Shown here: positions 1 to 9,082 of the stretch, in pieces
How positions within the stretch are numbered: position 1 is the stretch's first letter
How the letters are laid out: every line of letters begins with the position of its first letter
DNA from: an uncultured Lachnospiraceae bacterium
GTDB lineage: Bacteria > Bacillota > Clostridia > Lachnospirales > Lachnospiraceae
Length of the DNA stretch: 64,000 nt
Reading direction: 5' to 3'
Assembly: GCA_947631955.1 (NCBI GenBank)
Contig: CANRNJ010000002.1
Coordinates: forward strand, 268,092 to 332,091
Notes under the pieces: generated by a model
What the model saw: only the letters and a program-made list of their open reading frames with translations
What the model was told of the DNA's origin: nothing
Databases searched by the model: none
Translations under genes and position numbers: made by a program

Positions 1-1381
1 TCTGCCCGTCGTACTTTCTCGTCACCGAATCCAGCCGGTCCACATAAAAAGTCGGCATATACTCATCGTTAAAATATACGATCGGATTCGGAAGACCCAT
101 ATCCTTCAACTGCGCTTCTATCTCCCTGTAATAAATATTGCAGATAAAAATCGCACAATCCGGCGGCAGACTTTTAAGCGCCTCCGGCGATCTGACCGTC
201 AGTCCGCAAAAGTCCGTATCCCACAAAGCTTTATTATTATCACATGTAAAAAGCGGGGGATATGCTGCTCCATAATCCTTCATATAATTCCTGCACATAT
301 TTCCCGCGCCAAAAAGCACCCGCGAAGAGTATCGTTCGAGCATCCGTTCCATTCCGATCTGCCACGCGAAATAACTGCCCTGTGCTTTTGCCAGATCAAG
401 CAGCTGCGGTTTGAGGATCGGCGGACAGGCTGCCGCCGTATCCGCATAATCCATGATCAGACAGCCGTCAAACCGGATCTTTCTGAGTCCGCGGATCAGA
501 TTCAGCCAGTCTGTCTGCGGCTGGCCCTTTTTCACGCATGTAAAGGGCAGCAGAGATGCATCGCTGCTGCCGTCGCAGCTGCGCAATACGACCGCCTTGA
601 TCCGATCGCCCAAAGCTGTGGCAAAATCATACATATTCTGTCCGCAGAGATTGCAGGTGCCTACATTCATGCAGAAGCCGAAATAATTGTCCGGCTGCCC
701 GGTCATGCGCGGTCCCGGACCGTCGGCTTCCTGTTCCTCCCGTCCGCTCCACGGGCCGTACCGCTCCGATGCGGAGCGATTCAATTCGTCCACCCGCGCC
801 GCCGCTTCCTGTTCGTCCGCACAGAATCCGCGCACAAGATGCCCGCCTATCTCCCGGCATTGATTTTCGAGAAGTATCGTGACATGGTTTTCACGGGCGG
901 TTTGGGCAAGGGTGAGGTAAAAATCGCGGTAAACGTCCCACAGCAGACCGCTTTCTTCCTCTTCTGCTGTTGGACTGACGGCTGCCTTAGGGGAACGAAC
1001 GATCAGACAGCCGCAGCCTTGCGCACCGCATATCTTAATACACTCCAACGCCAATTCCGTCAGCCTGTCCGCCAGATCGTTACGCCGTGTATCGACAGCT
1101 GCATACGGCGCTTCGGCAATAGGAAAAGTCAGTCCTGCCGTCCTGCCCTGCTCCGTCAGCGCTTTCATAAGCCCGGCCAGCTGCTTCGGCTCTTCCGCCG
1201 CAGCCGAGTAACGTGTACGCTTAAGATAAGGCTTTCCCACATTCTCCAATTCACCGGGCATACAGACTGCTGCAAATTCCAACATGGCACTGTCAAAACC
1301 GGAGCGGAGAAGATCCGTTATTCCCTGCCCCGGATGATCCGGTTCGATTATAGAGCGGATGATACTGATGATCTGCATCAT
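1..1381 (-). CDS. Xylose-isomerase-like TIM-barrel protein with C-terminal Rossmann module (partial, runs off left edge)
   Basis: An open frame runs from an ATG at 1381 to the window edge without a stop, so about 460 residues are visible and the C terminus is missing. The first ~330 residues resemble the sugar isomerase/epimerase (AP endonuclease 2-like) TIM barrel; a glutamate in VTILLENQ fits a metal ligand of that fold. From about residue 350 it has FGAGNMCRNY followed by a CDNN segment, the Rossmann module repeated through this locus. A Shine-Dalgarno AAAGGA lies 12 bases before the ATG. It is the most downstream glycan-locus gene visible, 42 bp after the FkbM gene. Substrate unknown; a role in isomerising or epimerising a sugar of the glycan is inferred. 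Confidence 0.72.
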   Translation of the reverse strand, partial: MMQIISIIRSIIEPDHPGQGITDLLRSGFDSAMLEFAAVCMPGELENVGKPYLKRTRYSAAAEEPKQLAGLMKALTEQGRTAGLTFPIAEAPYAAVDTRRNDLADRLTELALECIKICGAQGCGCLIVRSPKAAVSPTAEEEESGLLWDVYRDFYLTLAQTARENHVTILLENQCREIGGHLVRGFCADEQEAAARVDELNRSASERYGPWSGREEQEADGPGPRMTGQPDNYFGFCMNVGTCNLCGQNMYDFATALGDRIKAVVLRSCDGSSDASLLPFTCVKKGQPQTDWLNLIRGLRKIRFDGCLIMDYADTAAACPPILKPQLLDLAKAQGSYFAWQIGMERMLERYSSRVLFGAGNMCRNYMKDYGAAYPPLFTCDNNKALWDTDFCGLTVRSPEALKSLPPDCAIFICNIYYREIEAQLKDMGLPNPIVYFNDEYMPTFYVDRLDSVTRKYDGQ

Positions 1382-1423
1382 ATAATGACAATATCCTTTC
1401 TGCGGCTTAAGCCGTCACTTTCC

Positions 1424-2518
1424 TTACAGCGCATACAGAACCGTATCGTACCATGCATCCGTGTATTGCCGCACATACAGTCTGTAATCCGGGTTGAGCG
1501 CTTTGACCATTTCCGGGATCTCAAACATATCCCCCGGCTTGTGATAAATACAGACCGCCAGTTTCGGCCTGTAATCCCGTATGATCTTTACCGCCCCTTT
1601 CAAAGCCTCCTGCTCCGCACCTTCTATATCCATCTTAATATAGGTCGGCCGCCTGTCATAGACCGTTTCATCAAGAGAAACCGTTTCGATCACACTCCCG
1701 CCGGTTCCATGCTCCGATATCTGGGAAGCCGCCGTGCCAAGAGCGCTGAAAGAAAGCTTCTCATGACCGCTCCACACACCGTACTGGTACAGCGTATACG
1801 GATGTTTTCCCATATTTTCTGCAATCTTCTCTTCCTTGCAGGGCTCCGGCTCGAAGATCACAATGTCCTTGTATTTTCCCCTGCAATGCTTTATAAAGCT
1901 GACCGAAGTATCCCCGTCATAGCCTCCGCAGTCGATGAAGACTTCCTGATCCGTCAGCGCTGCTTTTTCATCAAAATATTCCTCTGCCGCCGGGCTGATC
2001 ACGTTACCCCCCCCCATACTCCGCAGCAAAAATGTTTTCTCCAGTTTTTTCAGGTATACCTGTCTGGACAGTTCATCCTCCAACAAGCCATACACCTTCC
2101 TGTACCTCTCCTTATTCGCCGCAAAGTACTGTTCCGTCTTCCAATAAAAATACCTGTGCATCCGGCGAAGACGTGAAATGTCAACGCCTAGCTGCTGCAG
2201 CTGTCTGGTGATGTCATGACAGTCTTCTTCGCTGTCCACACAGAGCAGTATCGAAGATCCGGCAAACGCATCCCGCAGTTCTTCAGGACTTACGATCTTA
2301 AGCCCTGTCACCTGATCGATATTCCCTGCCAGCCTGTTATCACAGAAAGCCCGCACCTCAATATGATATTCCTGAAACAGATCATATATCTTGTGTCCAC
2401 AGTTTCCTGCCCCGAAAATGACCGGCGCACACTCCCCTTGAATCTCCGTAAGCATAGCATCTTTTATTTCCACCGCATGCCGCATGATCTCTTCCGCTGT
2501 CGTGTCAAAATTTCTCAT
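1424..2518 (-). CDS. FkbM-family SAM methyltransferase with N-terminal Rossmann module, contains G9 tract
   Basis: 364 aa. Residues ~30-130 form the locus-wide Rossmann module (VIFGAGNCGHKIYDLF, then FCDNR). Residues ~190-350 are an FkbM-type methyltransferase: VFIDCGGYDGDTS is the SAM-binding loop and YIKMDIEGAEQEAL the second family signature. FkbM enzymes O-methylate sugars or polyketides; here a glycan hydroxyl is the inferred target. The start has GAGGAGG just upstream. A run of nine G encodes Met-Gly-Gly-Gly between the two domains; one base gained or lost would separate the catalytic domain from the module, so expression may switch on and off. In this sequence the frame is open (ON). 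Confidence 0.88.
   Translation of the reverse strand: MRNFDTTAEEIMRHAVEIKDAMLTEIQGECAPVIFGAGNCGHKIYDLFQEYHIEVRAFCDNRLAGNIDQVTGLKIVSPEELRDAFAGSSILLCVDSEEDCHDITRQLQQLGVDISRLRRMHRYFYWKTEQYFAANKERYRKVYGLLEDELSRQVYLKKLEKTFLLRSMGGGNVISPAAEEYFDEKAALTDQEVFIDCGGYDGDTSVSFIKHCRGKYKDIVIFEPEPCKEEKIAENMGKHPYTLYQYGVWSGHEKLSFSALGTAASQISEHGTGGSVIETVSLDETVYDRRPTYIKMDIEGAEQEALKGAVKIIRDYRPKLAVCIYHKPGDMFEIPEMVKALNPDYRLYVRQYTDAWYDTVLYAL
2007..2015. repeat. Poly-G9 tract inside the FkbM methyltransferase gene
   Basis: Nine consecutive C on the plus strand, that is G on the coding strand, inside the FkbM reading frame. Mononucleotide G runs of this length are classic slipped-strand mispairing sites. The current length keeps the gene in frame. 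Confidence 0.9.
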
Positions 2519-2573
2519 ATATCCTCCTCTGCCTGTTACAATATGAACTTATGCTTCATACCCAAAAACTTTC

Positions 2574-4778
2574 TCAGTCCACATCCTCCAATTTCTCCCG
2601 CAGCATTGTCGAACTAACCCCCTGTGTATATGGGAAAAAGACGATGTCCGCTCCGTTTTTTTTCAAAAACTCCCTTGTAGCCTGCCATTCTACGCTATCG
2701 CTGTGATCATCTCCGGAAAACTGCACGTCAAACCGATATCTCCTGTATGCGTCCCTGATCCCGTCATATTTCGGCGGCAGTTCCTCCACCTGATCTGCAT
2801 AACGGCAGGCCCGGATTATCTCGCACCGATCCGCGCAGGGGATCACCGGATATTTTTGTTTCTGCCGATAAACCCCCTCGTCCGACACAACCCCCACGAT
2901 CAGATAATCGCACATACTTTTTGCCTTCTTTAACAAATTCAAATGTCCCATGTGGAACATATCGAAAGTTCCTGCCACATACCCCACATGATATTTTTTC
3001 CCCGAAGCGTCATTCCGGGGAACCGCTGAAATACCATTTTCTGCTTCATCCGCTGTTTCCTTAGTCCTGATGATGCGTGGAGCCGTGTCATACAATTTGT
3101 CCCTATCATAAAATACATAATCATCTATACCCATATCTTTCAGCTGCTTCATCACCGACAGATAATTTTTGATGCAGACGACCACGCGGTATTCTTCCCT
3201 GTCAACAGCCGCCAGCATTTGCGGGGATACGACTTTGATTCCATTCAGTTCCTTTCCCCAGGCCTGCTCATTGTTATCCACGATTGCCGTCACCGGATAA
3301 TCCCTGCCATACCACTCCAGGAAATGCTCCGCAAACCGTCCGGAGCCGAATACGATCAGCCTCTTCCCCTTCAGGTTATGAAAGATATCGACAAATCGCC
3401 GCCTAAATTCCTCTTCGGAAAAATTCAAACGCTGCCTGTTACTGTTAAGCGCTGCATAATTGCGCCGTGTCTTCTCATGATAAATACGCAGCTGATCTTC
3501 ATTGCGCAGCCGAATCATAAATCTGCGTTCCAACTCTGCCCATTTCTCCAGTTCATCTTTCAGTCCGTACCTTTCATACAGTTCATCCTGAGCGATAACT
3601 CCCGCTGCGTCCCCGCCCGCAAAAAGCGTACATATCATCCGGTACAGCACTACTTTCACCGGATAATCCGAAAGCACAAACTCCTGATCAAAGAATACAA
3701 ATTCCCCATCCTTATAAAAACTGTTTAAAGGCACCATGTCCACATAGGCTTTGCTAAATACCTGCCCATATTCCTTATCTTCTTTTATTTCAGAAGACTG
3801 CAGGATCAGATCCCGGAAATGGTCGAGGGCTTTTAAGAACGCTCCCTTATCCTCACGCAGCAGATTCAGCAGATACACCTGCCCCACCGGCGCTTTCACA
3901 TACGGCATCCAATAGCTATCTCCCCGCATACTGCCTTCCACCACCCGGATCCCCCGTGCCTGCAGAGCTATGGTATTCCCGGCCAGATTACGGATGCGCT
4001 CTCTGCCTTCCGGATAAATCGCCCGTTTCTCTACCATTCCTGTCCTATGTATGAGTGTGTAAATGCCATTCTCATGCCCTCGCTCCACAGAGGCCGTCAC
4101 ATGCTGCACATCCGACAGCTTCCCGTCCTTGGCACATTCTATCAGAAAAGCATTGGACATCCGGTGAAACAACCCATTGGCGATCAGCCCGCTGTAAAGG
4201 AACTCTTCCTCCAAAAATACCGTGTCCGGATAATGATAGGAAGGAAACGCGCGTGCCGCCAAATTTTCTCTGGGATCATAATCCTGCGCATAGATCAAAA
4301 ACGGATTTGACAAATCCGAAAATACCGAAAAAAATTGAAATGTATGAACGCCGGCCTCAGCCAGCATCTCACTGATCTGGGCATAAGAATACATCCTGCC
4401 GTCAAACCGGTCCTGCTCTTTGGAATAAGCCCTTCGATAATCTTCAACCGAATCAAAGTTCCTCTCTGTATAAGGATCCCTGTCCCCGCAGAAATAACGT
4501 ATCCCCAGCCGATTATTGAGTGCAAGCAGCATTTTTCCGTCAGCCGGAAGTTTCGCATACACGTTTTCTATGATCTTGCCGATATCCCGTTCTTTCTCTG
4601 CAAAAGAGGTCATGACCACTATGCTGTAAGTTTGCCCGCTCCTCAGATAACTTTCATAATCCTCCCTGCTGCGAAGCACCGTTTTCGTTCCTTCTGCGGC
4701 GGAGTACCAGCCTGTCAGCGCTTCCGGCAGCTCCCGCAGTAATGCCGCTTCTTTTTCCTTGTCGATCTTTTGTTCCAT
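2574..4778 (-). CDS. Multidomain WbdD-like protein: methyltransferase-like, kinase-like, Rossmann module, cytidylyltransferase
   Basis: 734 aa. Residues 1-~175 resemble a degenerate class I methyltransferase. Residues ~195-440 look kinase-like: an N-lobe-like SVERG segment, then VDMVPLNSFYKDGEF followed by FFDQEF, resembling a D-x4-N loop and metal-binding motif. Residues ~474-575 are the Rossmann module (LIVFGSGRFAEHFLEW, IVDNN). Residues ~598-734 are a TagD-type cytidylyltransferase, with GTFDMFHMGH carrying the HxGH motif and a GVSSTMLRE tail. Methyltransferase plus kinase recalls WbdD, which caps O9a mannan, but adding a nucleotidyltransferase is unusual. It may modify or terminate the glycan and activate an alcohol phosphate with CTP. 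Domain assignment is firm for the C terminus and tentative for the kinase. Confidence 0.72.
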   Translation of the reverse strand: MEQKIDKEKEAALLRELPEALTGWYSAAEGTKTVLRSREDYESYLRSGQTYSIVVMTSFAEKERDIGKIIENVYAKLPADGKMLLALNNRLGIRYFCGDRDPYTERNFDSVEDYRRAYSKEQDRFDGRMYSYAQISEMLAEAGVHTFQFFSVFSDLSNPFLIYAQDYDPRENLAARAFPSYHYPDTVFLEEEFLYSGLIANGLFHRMSNAFLIECAKDGKLSDVQHVTASVERGHENGIYTLIHRTGMVEKRAIYPEGRERIRNLAGNTIALQARGIRVVEGSMRGDSYWMPYVKAPVGQVYLLNLLREDKGAFLKALDHFRDLILQSSEIKEDKEYGQVFSKAYVDMVPLNSFYKDGEFVFFDQEFVLSDYPVKVVLYRMICTLFAGGDAAGVIAQDELYERYGLKDELEKWAELERRFMIRLRNEDQLRIYHEKTRRNYAALNSNRQRLNFSEEEFRRRFVDIFHNLKGKRLIVFGSGRFAEHFLEWYGRDYPVTAIVDNNEQAWGKELNGIKVVSPQMLAAVDREEYRVVVCIKNYLSVMKQLKDMGIDDYVFYDRDKLYDTAPRIIRTKETADEAENGISAVPRNDASGKKYHVGYVAGTFDMFHMGHLNLLKKAKSMCDYLIVGVVSDEGVYRQKQKYPVIPCADRCEIIRACRYADQVEELPPKYDGIRDAYRRYRFDVQFSGDDHSDSVEWQATREFLKKNGADIVFFPYTQGVSSTMLREKLEDVD

Positions 4779-4830
4779 ATCTCTTTATATCCACCCCTGA
4801 TCCTTCTCAAAATACCCCGGCCGTATGTCC

Positions 4831-6144
4831 TCATGCGGAAAATCTGAAAATATCATCCGTCTTTACTCCCAGTCCTCTAAGCTGGCTCTCCATCGCATCC
4901 GCATACTTTCCTTCCGGGATCACATACAATGCGCCCGGCATCTGTTCTAAAGCCTCTGCCGGAGAACATACCGATATCCCCATCAGCGAACTGCCTTTCT
5001 TATCCGGATCATTGTCACAAATCCCGGCGATGTGTATATTAGAATTTCTAAACTGTTTCATCAAATTCCGGCCCTTGACTCCGCTTCCAAACACCACGAC
5101 CCTGCGATCAGCTGCCGTCTTTAAAAAATCGGCTATCACATTGACATTCAAGTTGCCGCGCTCATATTTTTCCTGTATACACGATAAAAAATCACTCTCT
5201 TTTTCCAGAAAAAAGAATGTGGTCTGATACAGCATGCCGTCTGCCTGCTCCCGGCAAATTTTCTCCCCTTGGATATCTTTTGCCAGCTCCTTCTTATAAT
5301 ACGCAAGGAACTCGTCCCTTGCCTGTCCTGTCAACCGGGCAGCGTTCCAGTAATACCCTTCATATTTCCATTTCCAATAGGCTTTCCACTCTTCATCCCC
5401 TGCCTGCCGCTTTGTTAATTCATGATACAGGAATTCATACTCCCTCGGCATAGCATAGATCTTGCCGGGATCACGGATCGAAGATCCCGGATTATCCATC
5501 GTATACTCATACACAAGGGCATGACTGTGATAACTCTTCCGAGCATACATTGCCACCAGAAAACGAAACGATGTATCCTGAAACGACGCACCGGGAGATT
5601 CATACATCCATATCTGATGTTCCTTCAGAAAAGCCGTGCGGTATAAGCCTGTCCAAATGGCTCCCGTTGCACACAGCAGCAGCTTTCCCCGTTCCTCATA
5701 AGGAATCACCTTTTCATAGCACCCGCCGCTTCCATATTTTTGTATCGGAATCTTAACATAAGCGGTTTCAACCTGACAAACCGCCTCATAATCGGCATCC
5801 ACATAATCAGCCTGATATGTTTCAGCATATCCGTATAAGGTTTCTATCATATTCTCTTTCATCCGGTCATCCGACTCTAATATCGCAATATATTCCCCTT
5901 GTGCTTCCGAAATACCGCGATTGATCTTGTGCCCGTAGCTGTAGTTGGGATCGTTGATGATGCGGATCCTCTGATCCTGTTTTGCATACTCACACAAAAT
6001 ACCCGGACTTTCGTCCGTGCTGCCTCCATCTATACATAAGATCTCCATCTCCGGAAATTTCTGTGCCATCAGACTATCCATACACCGCCGCAGCGTATGT
6101 TCCGCATTATGTACTGTCACGATCACCGATACCCTATACCCCAT
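4831..6144 (-). CDS. GT2 glycosyltransferase with C-terminal Rossmann module
   Basis: 437 aa from the chosen ATG. The N-terminal GT-A domain begins VSVIVTVHNAEHTLRRC and has CIDGGSTDES and an ESDD metal-binding motif near residue 95, as in family 2 inverting transferases. The last ~90 residues (VVVFGSGVKGRNLMKQF, ICDNDPDKKG) are the locus-wide Rossmann module. The start at 6144 is preferred to an ATG five codons upstream because GGAGG lies eight bases before it; it overlaps the end of the upstream GT4 gene by 11 bp, implying translational coupling. Donor and acceptor sugars cannot be predicted. Probably cytoplasmic or membrane-peripheral. Confidence 0.87.
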   Translation of the reverse strand: MGYRVSVIVTVHNAEHTLRRCMDSLMAQKFPEMEILCIDGGSTDESPGILCEYAKQDQRIRIINDPNYSYGHKINRGISEAQGEYIAILESDDRMKENMIETLYGYAETYQADYVDADYEAVCQVETAYVKIPIQKYGSGGCYEKVIPYEERGKLLLCATGAIWTGLYRTAFLKEHQIWMYESPGASFQDTSFRFLVAMYARKSYHSHALVYEYTMDNPGSSIRDPGKIYAMPREYEFLYHELTKRQAGDEEWKAYWKWKYEGYYWNAARLTGQARDEFLAYYKKELAKDIQGEKICREQADGMLYQTTFFFLEKESDFLSCIQEKYERGNLNVNVIADFLKTAADRRVVVFGSGVKGRNLMKQFRNSNIHIAGICDNDPDKKGSSLMGISVCSPAEALEQMPGALYVIPEGKYADAMESQLRGLGVKTDDIFRFSA

Positions 6145-7549
6145 GTATCCTGCCTCCATCCGATCCGAGGGCTTCTTCTATCGCGTCTTCCAATCGCTCT
6201 CTAAAAACATCCATCGTAAAAATACTTTCGTAGGTTTGCCTTGCTTTTCTTCCGATCGCTGCACATTCCTCCGGATGCGTCAGCGCCCATTCCATAGCAT
6301 CCGCCAGACTGTCAACATCCTCAGCCCGGCAGACCAGTCCGTTTTCTTTCTCCCGGATCAGATCCGCCGTTCCCGTTCTGTCCGAAGCAATGCACACTTT
6401 TCCATACATCATTCCTTCTGTCATCACAATGGGCAGCGGATCTTCTCTGGAAGGACAGACCACCACGTCGATCTCTTCGTATGCCGCTTTGATCTGCTCT
6501 CTGGTCATAAGCCCTTTTAACTCAATACTGTTCTCCGATAAACGCTGTATCCAGTCTATGGTATCCTGATTTCCCGTCCCGCCGACAATCCAAAATTCCG
6601 CCTGCTCTGTCGCCCATCTTGTCCGCAGTTTTCCCGCCGCCTGAGCGTATATATCTGTTCCTTTTCTTTCTTGAATCCCGCCCATCAGAGCAAAAACCTT
6701 TTTCCTCTTTGTTCTAAACACTGGCTGCTTCTCCTGCCAGTCCGGTATACCATAAGGCAATGTTTTCCTGATTTTATCAGGAAAGATCCGGTTAAAATGC
6801 TCTCTCGGAATATCGCTTACCGCATAGGCATGGATGTTATCCATAACCGAATCATCTGCCATGTAACCGTACTTCGACATGATTTCCTCATACAGTTCTT
6901 TATATTCATGAATCCACCACACAACCGGTTGAAAAGATGCAATCTGAAAAGCAGTCGGAAGCATCTGAAACACGTTGATGATCACCGCATCAAATCCACG
7001 GATAATATATTCTTCTCTGGGACTGATAAAAGGCAATGGAGGACAGACCATAATATTCAAACCATCTGCGACCAATTCTGTCACTAATTTTGTATCTATA
7101 CTGGGAGTCATGATCAGGACCTCATTCTCTGCTCTCAGCGCTCTGGCCGCGTAGGTTACGGCTAGCGTTCCGCCGTTATATCCCATATCTGTAGTGATAA
7201 GCAGGATCCTTCTCCGATAAGACTGGCGACGGCTGCTGCCAATAAAAAGCCCCAGTTCAAAATGGTTTCGAAACTCCGACCAATTCCAGATATCCTCTCT
7301 TCTAAACCCTAGCTCTAACAGTTGATCCCGCATTTCTTTATCCTGCAGGCTCATCAACAGCACCTTGTCATACTGCTCCTTCTCCACCACTTTGGGCCTG
7401 ATTACCGCCACTCCGTCTAGCCGCCTGTCCCCGCTTTCCTGCACAGCATTATCAAAGAAGAAAACTATCTTACTCTCTTCATCATATAACCTGATTATTT
7501 TTTGGCGGTTATGATAAAACCGTCCTGTTCCGAAAATGATGTACCTCAT
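6134..7549 (-). CDS. GT4 glycosyltransferase with N-terminal Rossmann module
   Basis: 471 aa. The first ~100 residues are the Rossmann module (YIIFGTGRFYHNRQ, FFFDNA). The remainder is a GT-B fold of family GT4: LLITTDMGYNGGT opens the N-terminal half, and VTEGMMYGKVCIASDRTG with a following acidic segment is the donor-binding region of the C-terminal half. It is a retaining transferase that likely uses a nucleotide sugar. The module is N-terminal here, in contrast to the GT2 enzymes. AAGGAG precedes the ATG at a rather long spacing. A 191-bp AT-rich gap separates it from the upstream GT2 gene, the largest gap in this part of the locus, and could hold a secondary promoter. Confidence 0.87.
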   Translation of the reverse strand: MRYIIFGTGRFYHNRQKIIRLYDEESKIVFFFDNAVQESGDRRLDGVAVIRPKVVEKEQYDKVLLMSLQDKEMRDQLLELGFRREDIWNWSEFRNHFELGLFIGSSRRQSYRRRILLITTDMGYNGGTLAVTYAARALRAENEVLIMTPSIDTKLVTELVADGLNIMVCPPLPFISPREEYIIRGFDAVIINVFQMLPTAFQIASFQPVVWWIHEYKELYEEIMSKYGYMADDSVMDNIHAYAVSDIPREHFNRIFPDKIRKTLPYGIPDWQEKQPVFRTKRKKVFALMGGIQERKGTDIYAQAAGKLRTRWATEQAEFWIVGGTGNQDTIDWIQRLSENSIELKGLMTREQIKAAYEEIDVVVCPSREDPLPIVMTEGMMYGKVCIASDRTGTADLIREKENGLVCRAEDVDSLADAMEWALTHPEECAAIGRKARQTYESIFTMDVFRERLEDAIEEALGSDGGRIHGV

Positions 7550-7740
7550 GAACTCAACTGCTCCTTGTATAATCTCTCAATCTAATGCTATTTAAGAATT
7601 TTTGTAATACAAATAATCTAGCAAATCTCTCATTATCCTTTTGGTACTGATGTCAATTTTGCATAACAGAACTTTATTTTCTTTCAGAAATGTCAGCTTA
7701 ATTTTTCAATATACATATCTTTTTTATTCTTCGTACATTC

Positions 7741-9045
7741 TTATATACCCTTTTTACCATTTGTCATATCCTCTATGTACATTTCTTCTATCAATTGTAT
7801 CAGTGAAATTACATCACACCCAAAATCCAACTTTCTTTTCAGCGCATCCTTAATCTCTGTATAAGCCATAACTGCAGTCACAATAATCAAATCAACTGGT
7901 TCCGGACACTTCTCCACAGAATATACAGCAAGCCCTTTTATTTTTAAACCATCCCTCTTATCCACTCCATACTTAACCTGTATATTCTTACTTTTTTGTA
8001 AATGCAGATATACAGTTTTCCCCAATGTCGCCATTCCGTAGATTGCTACCGTATGATACCTCTTCCCAATCCAATCTGTTATATCTTTTCCTACTGCGAA
8101 GCCTTTCATCCATTCACATACCAGTTCATAAAAAATACGATATTTTTCAATTTGTTGATACTCCTTCTCTGCTCTCCTTGTCTGCTTCTGTACTGAACTT
8201 TTGAACGCGCCCATATGTCCTCTGGCGAAATCCCAAATACCTTTTAAACGATATCTTCGAAATGCTCTCACATATATATCATGGCAAAAGATATTTCTAG
8301 CAATTTCATTTATCATCACTTTACAAATTCTTTTCCGAAAGGTTCCCGAATGCTTCTTCATGAAATAAAGTCGATTCCTAATGCCATAATAAGCAACACA
8401 TGGTTTCATTATCCTTCCCTGCAATCGATGCCAGACATATGTATACGGTATATAGAGCATCTTGACTTGGTGTTCATACAACCGTATGGATAGATCCGTA
8501 TCTTCATAATACATAAAATAATTTTCATCCAACAATCCTATCTCCGAAAACACAATTGTAGGCAGCAGCATACAGCAGCCAGTCATAAAATTAACTTCCA
8601 CCACCTCATCCATAAATTCTTCCTGACAATTTATCGAATCACCCTCTTCAAAATTCAATCCACCTGCTGCATACCAGACTTTTGTCAAAGAACCATTGCT
8701 ATATATTTTAGGTATCACTACAGTATGGGAATCTGCCTGCTCCAATAATCGTTGTACTAAAAATCGATCTGAAACCGTATCCTCATTAAGTAAAAGCACA
8801 TACTCATATCCATGCTCCATGGCATAACGTATCCCAATATTATTGGCGCCCGCAAACCCGGTATTTTTCTCATTCCTAATCAATTTTACTTGAGGATAGC
8901 CTTCTTCTATCAACTTGCATGTATTGTCTGCAGATCCATTATCAACGACCAGAATATCCGTCTGATATGTCTGCCTTTGCATACTGTTTATACAATCTTC
9001 TATATATTCTTCACCATTATAAGTAACAATAATTGTAAGTATCAT
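7741..9045 (-). CDS. GT2 (rhamnosyltransferase-like) glycosyltransferase with C-terminal Rossmann module
   Basis: 434 aa. It starts MILTIIVTYNGEEYI and contains DNGSADNT, a NED motif in LLLNEDTVS and YFMYYEDTDLSIRL, typical of the rhamnosyltransferase-like branch of GT2. After a charged linker, residues ~330-425 hold a diverged Rossmann module (TVAIYGMATLGKTVYLHL, YGVDKRDG). Codon use is more AT-rich than in the neighbouring 1-7 kb genes, suggesting a different history for the 7.7-14 kb block. It lies 37 bp downstream of the GT32 gene, in the same transcript. Confidence 0.85.
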   Translation of the reverse strand: MILTIIVTYNGEEYIEDCINSMQRQTYQTDILVVDNGSADNTCKLIEEGYPQVKLIRNEKNTGFAGANNIGIRYAMEHGYEYVLLLNEDTVSDRFLVQRLLEQADSHTVVIPKIYSNGSLTKVWYAAGGLNFEEGDSINCQEEFMDEVVEVNFMTGCCMLLPTIVFSEIGLLDENYFMYYEDTDLSIRLYEHQVKMLYIPYTYVWHRLQGRIMKPCVAYYGIRNRLYFMKKHSGTFRKRICKVMINEIARNIFCHDIYVRAFRRYRLKGIWDFARGHMGAFKSSVQKQTRRAEKEYQQIEKYRIFYELVCEWMKGFAVGKDITDWIGKRYHTVAIYGMATLGKTVYLHLQKSKNIQVKYGVDKRDGLKIKGLAVYSVEKCPEPVDLIIVTAVMAYTEIKDALKRKLDFGCDVISLIQLIEEMYIEDMTNGKKGI

Positions 9046-9082
9046 TTTCTAAATATCCCCAAGCCTAAAAACACTGCAATCT

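Noticed and set aside
839..2176. A long plus-strand open frame of 445 codons
   Set aside because: It overlaps the well-supported FkbM gene and the isomerase-like gene on the other strand; the protein is rich in Arg, His and Pro with no recognisable domain, as expected of an antisense shadow.
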